From contig MNCI01002015.1 of assembly GCA_015680685.1 (NCBI GenBank), forward strand, positions 187,478 to 217,118: DNA of 29,641 nucleotides, read 5' to 3'. The DNA is from Gnetum montanum (lineage: Eukaryota; Streptophyta; Gnetopsida; Gnetales; Gnetaceae). This document shows, piece after piece, positions 1-10,283 of this stretch (within the stretch, counting starts at the first letter, position 1; every line of letters starts with the position of its first letter). The notes under the pieces are model-generated. The model was not told where the DNA came from. It made no database searches and worked only from the letters and a program-made list of their open reading frames with translations. The position numbers and the translations under genes were made by a program.

Positions 1-800
1 TAGAGGAAGTTGTGGAGTCTAACTCTGATGATGAAACTGAATGTAACATCTATCAATATGAACATCCAAAGGGATGTTGCCCTGTGGTGTCACACTTATA
101 AGAGTTTGGATTGTATGCACTGAATCCTTGCCTATCACGTAGGCAAGCTCCAAGATGATTGCCTTACCCTCAGGGTAGTCCAAGATAGTTCCACTAGCAA
201 CAACAAACTTACTATCCAAGTGGAACTCCTCCACAACCTTATGAATAGTACCAACAGTGGTACCAACCACAATCATGAGGAGTGCCACCATCAAGGTAGA
301 AGTACCCTTATAGGCAACTAGATCCATACGGGTACTATGTTCAGCAGCCTGTCTTCCTAAGAAGTTCAGGAAGTCATGCATCATTCCAACATCACTATTA
401 CCCTTTAGAGTACCATCAAACACATTCACCATCTACTTGAAGGAAAAACCCTTATCTGTATCCTTATCATCCTCCACATCCCTTTTCACCTACACCTCCA
501 CCTTCAACCCAATTACCTCCCACTTTATCTATGCAAGGTGAGATTCCTCCATGGATGTAACAACAAAATGCTACAAGGGCTATACACTCACAACCATTTT
601 TTCAACCAAGTGGTCTAGATAATCAATCAAGTAAATGACCTTTCTTCTAGCCTAGTAGTCCTCTCCAACCCTTACAACCTACTCTAACTGATCACCCTGC
701 ATCTCTAACACCCTCATCCTCTGCATCAAACACCTTTGAGTACCCTTCAAACCAAGTGCTACATAGGATTTTCACTATAATGTTAACCAATGTTGTTTCT
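1..800 (+). pseudogene. gag: copy A gag C-terminal part (zinc-knuckle remnant and Q/P-rich linker)
   Basis: The first 180 bases translate to a segment colinear with the gag of copy C (reading ECNIYQYEHPKGCC against CNICQYEHLKRCC). In copy C this is a CX2CX3HX4C zinc-knuckle-like motif, one residue shorter than the usual CX2CX4HX4C. In copy A the second Cys has become Tyr (TGT to TAT), so metal binding is probably lost. Stops follow at TAA in the shared SHLQEFG segment and at TGA in the RQAPR segment, where relatives keep CAA and CGA. About 180-800 is low-complexity and rich in Q, P, H and N, as expected between the nucleocapsid motif and protease; several frames would have to be joined to read it. 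Gag would package the element RNA in a cytoplasmic particle. The left part is missing. Confidence 0.7.
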
Positions 801-839
801 GATTGGATCAAGGTTGATAACCTTCCTACAAAAACATCT

Positions 840-1678
840 AATTCAAGAAGTCCATTCATCTTTCTACGGATTGCTAGATAGGAGCCATGCAAAGCTCTTC
901 TTGACTCTAGTTTTAGAGTTAACCTCATCTGCCATGATATGTACAAGGCTTGGAACCTACTACCTCTTAAGAAGAGTAATATCTGTCTAGAATTAGTAGA
1001 TTAGTTGATTACTATTCCTTTGGGATTAGTAGAGGACATTGTGATCATAGTTTGTGGGTGGTCCTATCCTACAGATTTTCTGGTAATCAAGGTGAACAAT
1101 TGCAAAAGTGACTTTTCCATCATCATGGGAAGGACTTGGTTAAGCGTGGTCGATGTGCGAATGGGTATAAGGGACCTATCTCTAGAAATATCTAAGGAAA
1201 ATGAGCTAGGAAAGATTGAGAAGAAGCGTATTTCATGCATCGCATATAGCGTTAACGGGTGCAATTGCGTGCAAAAAATTTTGTCAATCAAGAGCACATA
1301 CATGAATGCATGCAATTGGTGTGCACAAGACATTAATATTTAATGGTGTCTATACACAATAGCCACGAAGCAGGAGGGCACCCAATGGCTAATAGCTAAT
1401 TTTGATAGCAACACAATATGCATGAAACCAACTAAGAGTTTAACTTATGCATATGTTGAAGGCATGAACAAAATTGAACAAGTCCATTCCCAACTCTCTA
1501 ATGAAGATGATGATAACTATTGGTGAGAAATCCCTGATCACTTCAAGCAGAAGCCCTTAGAACTAAAAACTTTATCGGTTTGTATGGAGTATGCATTTTT
1601 AAAGAATGGTAAACCAGTTATCATTAATGCCAAACTTGATCCTAAACAAAAAAAAAATTTTGAAAGTGATGAATAAAT
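840..1678 (+). pseudogene. pro: copy A retroviral-type aspartic protease and PR-RT tether
   Basis: One frame holds the protease. The catalytic segment LLDSSFRVNLI has its Asp codon at 903-905, followed by WNLLPLKKSN, ITIPLGLVEDI, WSYPTDFLVI and IIMGRTWLS, the usual flap and ILG-like region of Ty3/gypsy proteases. The active-site triplet is DSS, while the inner element (18102-18104) keeps DSG, so the essential Gly is lost. An in-frame TAG near 999-1001 interrupts VD-QLITIP and fits CAG to TAG. After a TAA at 1341-1343 the same frame continues through a segment shared with copy C (PTKSLTYAYVEGM, then KPLELKTL, then YAFLKNGKPVII) up to a TAA near 1676. This is the linker between protease and RT. 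The protease would release gag and pol proteins during particle maturation. Confidence 0.8.
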
Positions 1679-1749
1679 GGTCAACAACCTTCACTTGGTT
1701 ATATCTAGAGCTAATAGGAATCAATCTAAGGATATGCTAGCATTGCATC

Positions 1750-2500
1750 TACACTGACCCAACCATGAAGCCTAGAAGGTAGCTATAGAGGCAATTAAAC
1801 CCCAAATTAAAGCAAATTGTCAATGAAGGGATAGAACAACTCCTCAAGGTAGGGTTTATTTATCCAATCATGGATAGTGAGTGGGTTAGCCCACTCATAA
1901 TTATACCAAAGAAGGGTGGCAAATGGTAGGTCTACATCAACTTTAGGCTGTTAAATATGGCAATATTTAAGGATCATTTTCCTTTGCCATTTGTGGATCA
2001 AGTATTAGACACCTTATCCAAGTATTATTATTATAACATTTTTGATAGTTATAGTGGCTATAACCAAATCCAAATTGTGCCTGAAGATCAAGCCAAAACA
2101 ACATTCACAAGTCCTTGGGGGACTTTTGCATATTATAACATGCCATTTGGCCTATGCAATGCCTCGGCAACATTTCAACATTTGGTCCTTAGTATCTTTT
2201 AATAATAGATTGATAGTGGTGTTGAGATCTTCATGGATGAATTATCCACTTATGGAGCTACCTTTGAGCAAGCCTTGGATTGCCTTGAGCAAGTATTGAA
2301 AAGATGTATTGAGACAAACCTACAACCCAATCGGAAAAAGAGCCATCTCATGGTCTAAGAAGGCATTGTGTTAGGGCATCAAATTTCATAGAAAGGGATT
2401 GAGGTAGATCTAGAAAAGATAAGGGTCATCTAAGAAATAACATGCCAACTAGAGGCTGTTAAACATGTTCAGTCATTCCTTGGACACGTTGGTTTCCACC
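1750..2500 (+). pseudogene. pol: copy A reverse transcriptase domain
   Basis: From about 1825 one frame reads the fingers and palm of a Ty3/gypsy RT: WVSPLIIIPKKGGKW, DHFPLPFVDQVLDTL, DSYSGYNQI, KTTFTSPWGTFAY, MPFGLCNASATFQ. A TAG at 1927-1929 splits KW from VYINF. Three consecutive stops (TAA TAA TAG) follow SIF near 2200. The catalytic box then reads FMDE at 2233-2241: the second Asp of the YXDD motif is Glu, whereas copy C keeps FMDD. Further stops interrupt the connection segment. The frame changes near 2500 (FLGHVGFH, then IENFFKIEKLL one frame over). The enzyme would copy element RNA into cDNA, but this copy cannot be active. Confidence 0.9.
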
Positions 2501-3060
2501 TGTCTTTATTGAGAATTTCTTTAAGATTGAAAAGTTGTTGGTAGAACTTACAAAGAAAGATGTACCTTTCATTTGGACCAAGGAATGTGCAAACAAATTC
2601 CAACAATTAAAAAGAAACTCATAGAAACACTAATCCTATGAGCACCAAATTGGTCCAAATCATTCTATATCATGATAGATGCATCTAACTATGCTTTGGA
2701 AGTAGTGCTCATGTAGATGGACGATAAGAAACATCCATATTATATTCACTATGTAAGTTGAAGCATTATGGAGGCATAGATAAATTACACCACCACAGAG
2801 AAAGAATTAATGGTAGTGGTATATGTGCTAGAAAATTTTAGACATTATGTGCTAGGTTACAAAGTATTTCTACATACAGACCATAGTGCAATTCACTTCT
2901 TCATGAATAAGCTGATGGTGAGCCCTCATGTTATATGGTGGCTTGTGATCTTGCAGAAATTTGATCTTACTATGGTAGATCGAAAAGGAACCAAGAATGT
3001 GGTCGCTAACCACCTCTCTTGCTTAAGATGGGATAACAAAGAAGAGGAGAGCCCACTCTC
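2500..3060 (+). pseudogene. pol: copy A RNase H domain
   Basis: This follows RT directly. The first part (KDVPFIWTKEC) is in one frame, then a single-base change near 2615 moves the reading into the frame kept to 4333. The three expected acidic residues are visible: Asp in IDASNYAL, Glu in TTEKELMVVVYVL and Asp in LHTDHSAIHFF. Stops occur after TLIL, VVLM, YVS and IMEA, mostly in places where a C-to-T or G-to-A change restores a sense codon. The domain would remove the RNA strand of the RNA-DNA hybrid during reverse transcription. It passes without a break into the integrase linker (MVDRKGTKNVVANHLS). Confidence 0.87.
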
Positions 3061-4375
3061 TGATCAATTTCGAGATGAACTCCTCTTTATTGGAGCAATA
3101 AATGAACAAACACCTAAAAAAGTAATATGGTATAAGGGCATCCTCACATATCTTCTCACTCAAGAGATGCCACAAGACTTGGATTTTAGGAAGAAGCAAC
3201 AATTTCTTCATTGGATCAAATACTTCATGAAACTCAATAGACACCTTTACAAGGTTTGCACCAATGGCCTAATCTGTTGGTGTGTCATTGACAAAGATCA
3301 ACTGCATGTTCTCCAAGATACTCATGAAGGGCGTTGTGGAGGCCACTACACAAGGAGATACATAGCCATAAAAATCTTGATGGAAGGGTATTATTGGCCT
3401 ACAATCTTTAGGGATGCCCAACAGTTTGTCAAGTCTTGTGAATGTTGTCAATGTGACGGGGGGATGACAGCTTGCATGGAAGGTCCTCAATAGTGGGTTC
3501 AACCACTAGAACCTTTCGACATATGGGGTGTTATCTTCATGGGTCCCATCATACCCATGGCTAATGAGAATGTGTATATTATAGTAGTAGTTGACTACTG
3601 CACAAAATGGGCTGAAGCGGCAGTCATTATAGATTGCACATCATCCACTGTTGCTAGAGTTATACAGCAACATATCGTAAATAGGTTTGGGGTGCCACAT
3701 TCACTAATTTCTGATAATGGAACTCATTTCATAGGTGCCATATTTAGAAAATTAATGCAATGCTTAGGGGTAGAACATAAATGAACAACACCTTATCACC
3801 CCCAAGCCAACAATCAAGCAGAGGTAACCAACCAAGAGATTGCAAAAATATTAACATGAACCATTAGCAAATATAGGAAGGATTGGAGCAAAAAACTTAA
3901 TTATGCTCTCTGGGCTTATTGAACAACTTGGAAACTTCCTATTGGATATTCTCCCTATGAGTTAGTGTATGGAAAACTTCCAATGCTTATGATTCAATCT
4001 GAGTTCCGTACACTCTCAATGACCTATGAATTAAACCTTGATCTAAGTCTAGCACAGAAAGAAAGATTGATCAATCTGAATGTGATAGATGAAAATTTCT
4101 TAGTGGCCCTATCCTTGAATGAGGTGAACAAGGCATTCAGTAAGCAACACCATGACCTTAGAATTAGAAATGTAAACTTTCAACCAAGAGATAAGGTTCT
4201 CTACTGGAACCCCATACATGTACCTCAAAAGACAAAGTTCCAAACATTGTGGGAGGAACCTTATATAATTTATCAAACCTTTTCCTTTGGGATCATGATA
4301 ATTTACAAACCTGACAGCCCAAATAAAAAGTAGCTTGTCAATATCCAATAAGTCAAAACTTTCCTAGAACCAAGA
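3061..4375 (+). pseudogene. pol: copy A integrase domain
   Basis: The N-terminal zinc-binding motif is present as HX6HX30CX2C (His codons at 3323 and 3344, Cys codons at 3437 and 3446). The catalytic triad is complete: Asp 3593-3595 (VVDYCTKWAEA), Asp 3713-3715 (ISDNGTHF) and Glu 3821-3823 (NNQAEVTNQ), with the DX35E spacing typical of retroviral and Ty3/gypsy integrases. A C-terminal region with QPRDKVLYWNP and an end near FLEPR follows. All of it is in one frame, broken by TAG near 3491 and TGA at 3782, about 3857 and about 3920. The TGA codons lie where family members usually have Arg, so CGA to TGA is likely. The enzyme would insert cDNA into the genome. No chromodomain is visible. Confidence 0.92.
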
Positions 4376-4445
4376 TAGGCTAGTGTAACTACCACCTCAC
4401 CGAATGAACATCCATGTTCTATTTTTTAGATCTTCTTCCCCCAAC

Positions 4446-4464
4446 TAAGTCATGGGGGAGATGG
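4446..4464 (+). promoter_or_regulatory. post-pol polypurine-like motif
   Basis: A run reading TAAGTCATGGGGGAGATGG lies about 70 bases after the end of integrase. The same motif with small changes is found after the deleted pol region of the inner element (17416-17434, minus) and, in shortened form, at 15808-15821 and 15282-15295 (minus). It is purine-rich and may have served as an internal second-strand primer (central PPT), or may be an ancestral 3' PPT. The function is inferred; the recurrence is seen. Confidence 0.5.
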
Positions 4465-5089
4465 CCACCTGTGTTAACCATTACCATGACCTCTTAGTTT
4501 TTCTACCTTTATGTTTTTCACGTTTTTGATTTTACAAATTTTTAATTTTCAAATTTTTCTAATTTTACACCATCTTTAGCACCTTTAAACTTTCTTGATT
4601 ATTTTACACTTTCTTATATATTTTACTTTATTTTGTTTCTTTTGTTTAAGTGTGATTTTTTCTCATTTTTGCTAATAAAGTTGCTTTATTGTCATAGGAC
4701 ATAATGTTGCTATTGCTATTTACTAATGATGGTTTGTGCTTAATGTGTGATTGACAATGTCTAGTTTCTATTTTTGAATTCTGATGTCTAATGACTTCAA
4801 CATAGTTTATTTTTTATGGAAAAAGCAATGAGTACATGTCATCCACCCATCCAATGAACTCTATGGTTTTCCTTATTTTAGAAATTTGAGGTTCCTTTTC
4901 ATTAAAGAAACTTTTAATCAATTAGTGAACTTGGTAGTTCTGGAATTAGGAAGGATCCCAAGGTTTGTAAAGGGTGTGACTTCAAGGGGACTTAATACTC
5001 TTTATACTCTTCTTCTTGCTTGAGTGCTTGAGTGTTTTTTGTGAACTTCTTACCATTCCATACCACCCAATAATAAGAAGACAAATAAT

Positions 5090-5210
5090 GTCGTTGCATG
5101 GTGTGGTTTCCATCATTTAAAAAAAAAACTATAGGAATTTACATGAATAAGTCGCATGATGTGGTTCCCATTTCAAAAAAAAAATATGGGAATTTCAAGC
5201 ACATCCCTTT
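5090..5210. repeat. two direct copies of a ~61-bp unit with A-tract hairpin potential
   Basis: GTCG-TTGCATGGTGTGGTTTCC starts at 5090 and GTCG-CATGATGTGGTTCCC at 5151; both are followed by a run of about ten A and a GGAATTT segment. In the second unit TTCCCAT and ATGGGAA are perfect inverted arms around the A tract. The inner element has one corresponding segment near 16600, so the duplication is probably specific to copy A. Confidence 0.6.
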
Positions 5211-5292
5211 GGCAAATAAAAGGGCTACAAGCACTGGTTATGGGACTTGAATGACATGCACCTATGCTTGATAGTCCGATCTAACTAAGGCC

Positions 5293-5307
5293 CTCTCTCT
5301 CTCTCTC
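5293..5307. repeat. (CT)n microsatellite
   Basis: About seven CT units, inside the spacer of copy A just before the third ORF. The inner element has a non-expanded CTAACTAAGGTCCTTCTCAC segment at the matching place. Confidence 0.9.
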
Positions 5308-5339
5308 ACTTCCTACTTCTTTCTTCTGTTTGTAGAATA

Positions 5340-7870
5340 ATGGTTGTTTTGTGGAATCACTCTTGTGTCTCGAGTGGGTGGATCGGTCTTAGAGTGGTGA
5401 TGGGAAGTCACTGAATGTGGATAGTTTTGATCTAGATTGAGGATGGAACTTCTTGGGTCATTTTAACCACAAAATTCACAAGGGACTCCTTATGAGCTCA
5501 ATTAGCCCTTCCAAAACATAGTTGGAACATGCATTGAGGTTGCTAGACATTGGAACATAGTTGGCAAAGATATCAACACAAGGTGATCCTGAGGCAAAAA
5601 GGAAATGGACCTAGTGATGCTATGGGGTGGATCAAAAGGAGTATGGTGTGCTCACACCAATGGAGCAAATTTATTTTAAGATTGTAGCCTATCACCTCAA
5701 TTTAATAGTGAAGCCAAGTAAGGTGACTGCTTTATCTACTCGAGCATGCATCGCTCTAAGTGAAAAAATTCTTGTTAACCTTCCATAGATGATCTATTTG
5801 AAGATCAAGAAGCATTTTAAGGAGAATGAACATGGAAGGAAGACCCTACCCTTTCCATGCCTCATTAGAAAACTTTGTAAAAGGGTAGACATCATTTGCT
5901 ATTCTAATGATACTCTCAGGCATGCTCCCTTAGCCTCATGGGTAGAGATTATGAAAGATAAGACACCAAAAACCACTCAAGAAGAGGAGCTACCGCCACC
6001 GCCACCCACTTAGTAGACAACACCAAAGGTCCATGCTATCCTTGAGCATCTGCATCAAATCCAAGAACAGCTCTTGAGTAAACAAGAGTAGTAACCAAGA
6101 ACAAGTGGGGCAGATCCATCTGTGTATTCGCTAGCAATGATTCACCTTAATGAGGTGGCCCGAATAGTTAATCAAATGGAGAGGGGTGGTTCCATTTTCT
6201 CTGTCCAAAGAATGTAGCTAGCTTCAAGGTCAGATCCCAATGCTCGAAAAGTGATGGTATCATTAGCAACCATTATTTATTCCTAGAAATCTCTAAGAAT
6301 ACTGCCACTTTCTGGGTGAGGTTGGAGGAAGGTGAAGAGGCAATTATATTGGTGATGTAGCACCAAGGGTAGGAGATAGCGGGAGAAGTGGTAGTTGATT
6401 GTGTAGTTGAAGCATTGCATGGACCTGCAACATCTATACTAAACGTATCTGCACTTCAAGATGGACAGACATCTGCAAGCATGATCAATAGGAAGTTAGA
6501 TGTAGCTCAACATGAAAAATTGTTGGAATGACTAGTAGGAACTAGGCAACCAACTCCATACATCTTTGATCTCCCAAAGAACATCACTACAACCTAGTTG
6601 GAGTTTTTGAATGCAAGGGGTAGATGCATCATCTTGGAGGAATAACTAGAAACAACCCAATAGAAAAATCAATGCTTGGCTATGAAGGTTGCTAAACTTC
6701 ATGCCTGACTCGCAAAATAAGTAATCCTTAGCCCAACAATGACAAGAGATGAAGCTATCAAACAACTTCAAGAAAAATTTCAAAAGGTTGAGAAGGAGGT
6801 AGTAATGACCATCTTCAAATAGTCCATGGCATAAGTTGAAATGCACTCAATTAAAAAGGACTTGAATCAAATGCACTAAGAAAATGAAGCATTAACCACA
6901 CAAAATCATTTCCTACAAAATGTTGATGCTCATAGAGATCAAATGCAATAATTCATTCATCAATAGTAGGACAACTTGCGAGAGTCAACACTAAACTGAG
7001 GAAATTAGTTGTAGAGAATCACAATCTATCAATGGAGAACTGCCATCAAAATCACCGCCTAGAAGAATGAAGCTCTCAAGTTTGAGAAAGTGAAAAGTCA
7101 CTACAAGTACTAGGTAGGCTTGCAAAAGAAAATTAATGAAAAAAAATCGAAATGGCAAAGGCCAAAGTAAATGAAGCCCTCCAGCAACTCCAGCAAGGAA
7201 GAGAGATGTGGCAGTCCATCCTTAATGGGATTGATGCCTACAACAAAGCTAAGATCCGCTTAAAGGAGTTGTAGATCGAAGAAATGATAGAGTATATGGA
7301 GTTGACCAATCTCCATTATGCAAACCTGGTAATGTTGATAGCCAATTGGCCATGGTCAGAATTGGAGAAACAAGTGGCTAGCTCATATCTGTTATATGAG
7401 GTTGAGTTCAAACATCACAAGGACACCAAGCAAAAGCTTGANCGAGGTTGAGTTCAAACATCACAAGGACACCAAGCAAAAGCTTGAGATTGCTAATGCT
7501 AAATTCAAAGTTCTCCAAGGATAATTCACAAATCAACAATCTATCGTTGAGGACCTAACCAAATGGTTGAATGATTATCAAGAGCTAAAGATCATAGTGA
7601 GAGCATTTCATATTGAACGCAAATAGTTCATTGCCTAGTTTGTCAATGGTAAGGAGTTGTTTCTAGCAATCCTGTGTCCTTAGGATGTGCTTGTTCCAAC
7701 CCACATTGGGGAAGCTGAATGGATGGTGCATGATCCTAGGAGTAAGGAGGAGAAAATGGAAGCATTGTTGGATGCTTTTCACCTCTGACCTAAAGTTGTA
7801 GTAGCAGCAGGACAACCACAACTACCTTAACCACCACCAGTGTGTGAAGCCAGTGAAGGTCCCTTAGAGC
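5340..7870 (+). pseudogene. broken post-pol third ORF with coiled-coil character
   Basis: An ATG at 5340 follows the spacer, and a matching ATG with similar downstream sequence exists in the inner element near 16395 (minus). Frames change and many TAG/TAA/TGA codons occur. Recognisable pieces are: about 5620-6010, one frame reading GVLTPMEQIYFKIVAYHL, then TLPFPCLIRKLCKRVDI, and a proline run (PPPPPT) near 5995-6010; and about 6630-7320 and 7380-7760, rich in E, K, Q and L with heptad-like spacing, suggesting a long coiled coil. The LPFPCLI..LC segment resembles the plant transposon-associated family PF20167 by eye. Athila/Calypso elements carry an envelope-like ORF in this position, but no signal peptide or membrane helix could be made out here. 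The function is unknown. The region contains an assembly duplication at 7398-7487. Confidence 0.55.
7398..7487. repeat. 44-bp exact direct repeat flanking a single N (assembly join)
   Basis: Bases 7398-7441 are repeated exactly at 7444-7487, with one N at 7442 and a C at 7443 between them. A single N between identical sequences is what a scaffolder leaves when overlapping contig ends are joined without being merged. The same arrangement occurs at 12983-13068. It is very likely not biological, and removing one copy may change the local reading frame. Confidence 0.85.
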
Positions 7871-7984
7871 CTTAGGAACCACCACCACCTGGGACCATTT
7901 GATCTTCTTCAACAAGCTTCACACCATCAAGGAACATGTTGTTCAATTTTTAAAGAGTTGTGTCATGGTATTCAATTTTGTGTC

Positions 7985-8525
7985 CTGAACACTACCATTT
8001 TTAATTAGTTATTGAATATTTTCCAATTATGACATTAATGAGACAATTAAGCAAGGTAGATTACATACATAATTACGACTACTTCAAGCGTAACACGTAT
8101 TTACTTGGTAAATCCCAGTAGCATTATTGCTTGGTACACCTAGTAGCATAGTGCTTGGTTGCCTTGCAGTGGGTATGTGGGTTCAAGATGTGTACAGAAA
8201 GTGAGAATAGATACTTATGTTAGGATTAGTTAAATGGTAATTAATTAATTAATTTATATTAGTTAATCAAATTCCTTTTGCCTACATTTCAAGCACCCAA
8301 AATATAAAATACAAAATGATAAAAATCGAATTCTTGAGTTACACTTAACCATACCAACGTACATCATAAGTGTAATTGGAAAGACAACGATTGACATTAG
8401 GGCTAGATCCACTTTCTAAAGTACTAGTGCATTGGAAATGACAAAGTATGCAGTATTTGACCGGATCATGGATGAATGCTTTGTGATTTATATGGTTGGG
8501 CGTAGGGGTACCTCATCACTTATTA
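7985..8525 (+). mobile_element. partial 3' LTR of copy A
   Basis: This region is colinear with the sense strand of the copy C LTR (complement of 26073-26971). Anchors are CTACTTCAAGC near 8079, the GTACAGAAAGTGAGAATAG segment near 8193, and ACCGGATCATGG to CGTAGGGGTACCTC (8460-8514). It ends at TATTA (8521-8525), the counterpart of CATCA. Homology fades upstream of about 7985, so the first 300 or so bases (U3 with TATA box and palindrome array) are missing or beyond recognition. The start coordinate is approximate. Confidence 0.7.
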
Positions 8526-10283
8526 ATGCTAAAATGAGACATGGCTTGCAGAACTTCTTGGAGAGATGGATTGCTGAACATAGTACCCATATGGATTTGG
8601 TTTCCTATAAGGTTACTTCTGCCTTGGCAGTGGCATTCTCCATGATTGTGGTTGGGGCCACTATTGATATTGTTGATATGGTTGTGGTGGAGCTGCACTT
8701 GGGTAATAAGTTTGTTGTTGTTGGTGGAATTGCTTTGGATTTCCTTGAGGATAAGAAAATCACCTAGGTGCTTGCCTCCTTGCTAGTTGTGGATTCAATG
8801 TGTACATCCCAGACTCTTGTAAGTGTGACACCATGAAGAAGCACCCCTTTGGATGTTTGTATTGATAAATGTCATAACTAGTATCATCTTTGGAGTTTGT
8901 CTCCACAACTTCTTCTAGTACAGTAGCTTTGCCCTTACCGCTCTAGTAGGCACATTCAACTTCTTTTCATCTCCTGTGGTTATGATCACTATTTTTCTTC
9001 TTGGATTCTTCAGCAATCTTCATAGCAATTTGGAATTTTTCTTCCAAAGTGTCCCATAATTTATCAACCTTTGCTAAAATATCAGAAATAGATTTTTGGA
9101 TGGACAAGCTTTTCCTGTTCACCACTTCATTGAGTGATGACTCCTTCTTGTCACAAAATTGGACCTCCTATTTTCTAATGAAAGGATCCCTATATACTCT
9201 TCTACACTTTCCATTTTTCGCAACTCACCTTCTTCTTTTGCTACTTACTTTATAAGCCTTTGGATCTGATGAGCTCTTAATTCAACCAATCTCCGTTGGG
9301 CATAAACCCCAAGAGGTCTTCTAGTTTTGGCTCTAAGCCCATCTATGATGTGGTAGAGTTGTTCCCTTTGAGAATAACCATAACTAGGGCATTGATGTAA
9401 GAGCAAATAATATCTACCCATGGTGGCATCCAAGGGTTCATGTGTTCCTTGTTTCTAGCCTTGGATCTACCTTCTTAGATTGGACACTCTGGAGTATGTC
9501 TGTATTTGTCATAAAATAGCTCTAACATGGTACTCCGTCAACAAATGGATTCAAGTTCCAAGGATCGGTATTAGCTCTCAGCTTTCTTAATGACTATCCT
9601 AGGGAAAATCTTGAGTTTTTTCTAGTCATTTTCAATGTTCTAGAAGGCATAGGCCTCATGGAAAGCTTGTAGATGATTATGTAGATCAAAATTGTATTCC
9701 CCCTCAAATCATGGAATATTAGTCATGTCTAAGTGCTTGATTTAGCTATCTATCACATGATTGGTTTGAATCTTTACTACCTCTGAAATGTTGAGCTTGC
9801 TTCGAGTTACCAATAGAGGTGAATCATCATGATTGTGTCAATGACATCAATGATGGTTTCTGTCACCTCTACTTTCTTGATGGCCTTGACGATCTCTATT
9901 GTCTCATTGATCACCTTCATCACGATTATTTTGATGGTGGCTTTTATGAAAACTAGAAGATGAGGAGGAATATTCAGAATCAAATAATAGAATGAAGAGG
10001 AAGGTGGACCACCACTGCCACTGTAGTGTCTACCATCATCTCCTTGTTCATTACAACCACCATCCTTAGATCCCTTACCATTATGACATTTACCTAAGTT
10101 CCTACCTTGACTGTAAATTTTTTCCGAACCTAGTTTATGAATAGTAGATTGTAGGTTCAGAGTCACATCGTCATCATCAATAACAGAGGGTGGAGAATTT
10201 TCATATTGAGAGCCCTCAGGAGGAGGATCCACATTGTCATCTTGGTTCAGTAGGGATAAGGGATTTTGAAATGTTTTTCCTTT
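8526..10283 (-). pseudogene. gag: gag fragment of a related element, copy B
   Basis: On the minus strand this is colinear with the gag of copies C and inner. The matching pieces are the N-terminal region around 10232-9807 (LNLQSTIHKLG against LHSTIHNTS), the Retrotrans_gag domain around 9720-9245 (MDATMGRYYLLLHQ, QREQLYHIIDGLRAKTRR), the conserved EE-rich spacer, and the knuckle region near 8850, which reads YDIYQYKHPKGCFF with its first, second and last Cys all replaced. A Q/P-rich linker then runs to 8526, where copy A's LTR begins. Frameshifts and stops occur throughout. The homology to gag at the right edge ends near 10283 at chromovirus sequence. The plus-strand ORF at 8432-8767 is antisense to this gag plus LTR. 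Confidence 0.8.

Larger units (their letters stand above)
4465..5339 (+). other. non-coding spacer between pol and third ORF (copy A)
   Basis: No ORF of note. At 4500-4680 the plus strand is T-rich with about three weak 15-bp periods (TTTTTGATTTTACAA-like units, about 4523-4570). The whole spacer to about 5230 is colinear with 17434 down to about 16480 (minus) of the inner element, including the stretch around TGACTTCAAGGGGACTTAAT and the CAAGCACTGGTTATGG segment. This shows it to be part of the family and not an unrelated insertion. It ends in a CT microsatellite (5293-5307) just before the ATG of the third ORF. Confidence 0.75.
1..8525 (+). mobile_element. Athila-like Ty3/gypsy retrotransposon, copy A (5' end outside window)
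   Basis: The order gag tail, protease, RT, RNase H, integrase, extra ORF and LTR-like end, all on the plus strand, is that of a Ty3/gypsy element with a third ORF downstream of pol. The Athila assignment rests on relatives in this window that share its protein sequence and carry a tRNA-Asp primer-binding site, and on the post-pol ORF. The 5' LTR and most of gag lie left of base 1. Every coding part is broken by stops and frame changes, so this is a dead copy. Its right end, TATTA at 8521-8525, matches the family LTR terminus CATCA with one C-to-T change, and copy B gag follows directly. Seen: domain order and motifs. Inferred: lineage name. Confidence 0.88.

Noticed and set aside
4500-4680. 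T-rich tract as a LINE or SINE tail
   Set aside because: The segment is colinear with the spacer of the inner element on both sides, so it belongs to the LTR element itself.
8432-8767. Plus-strand ORF of 111 codons
   Set aside because: It crosses the copy A LTR end and reads copy B gag antisense; no domain fits.
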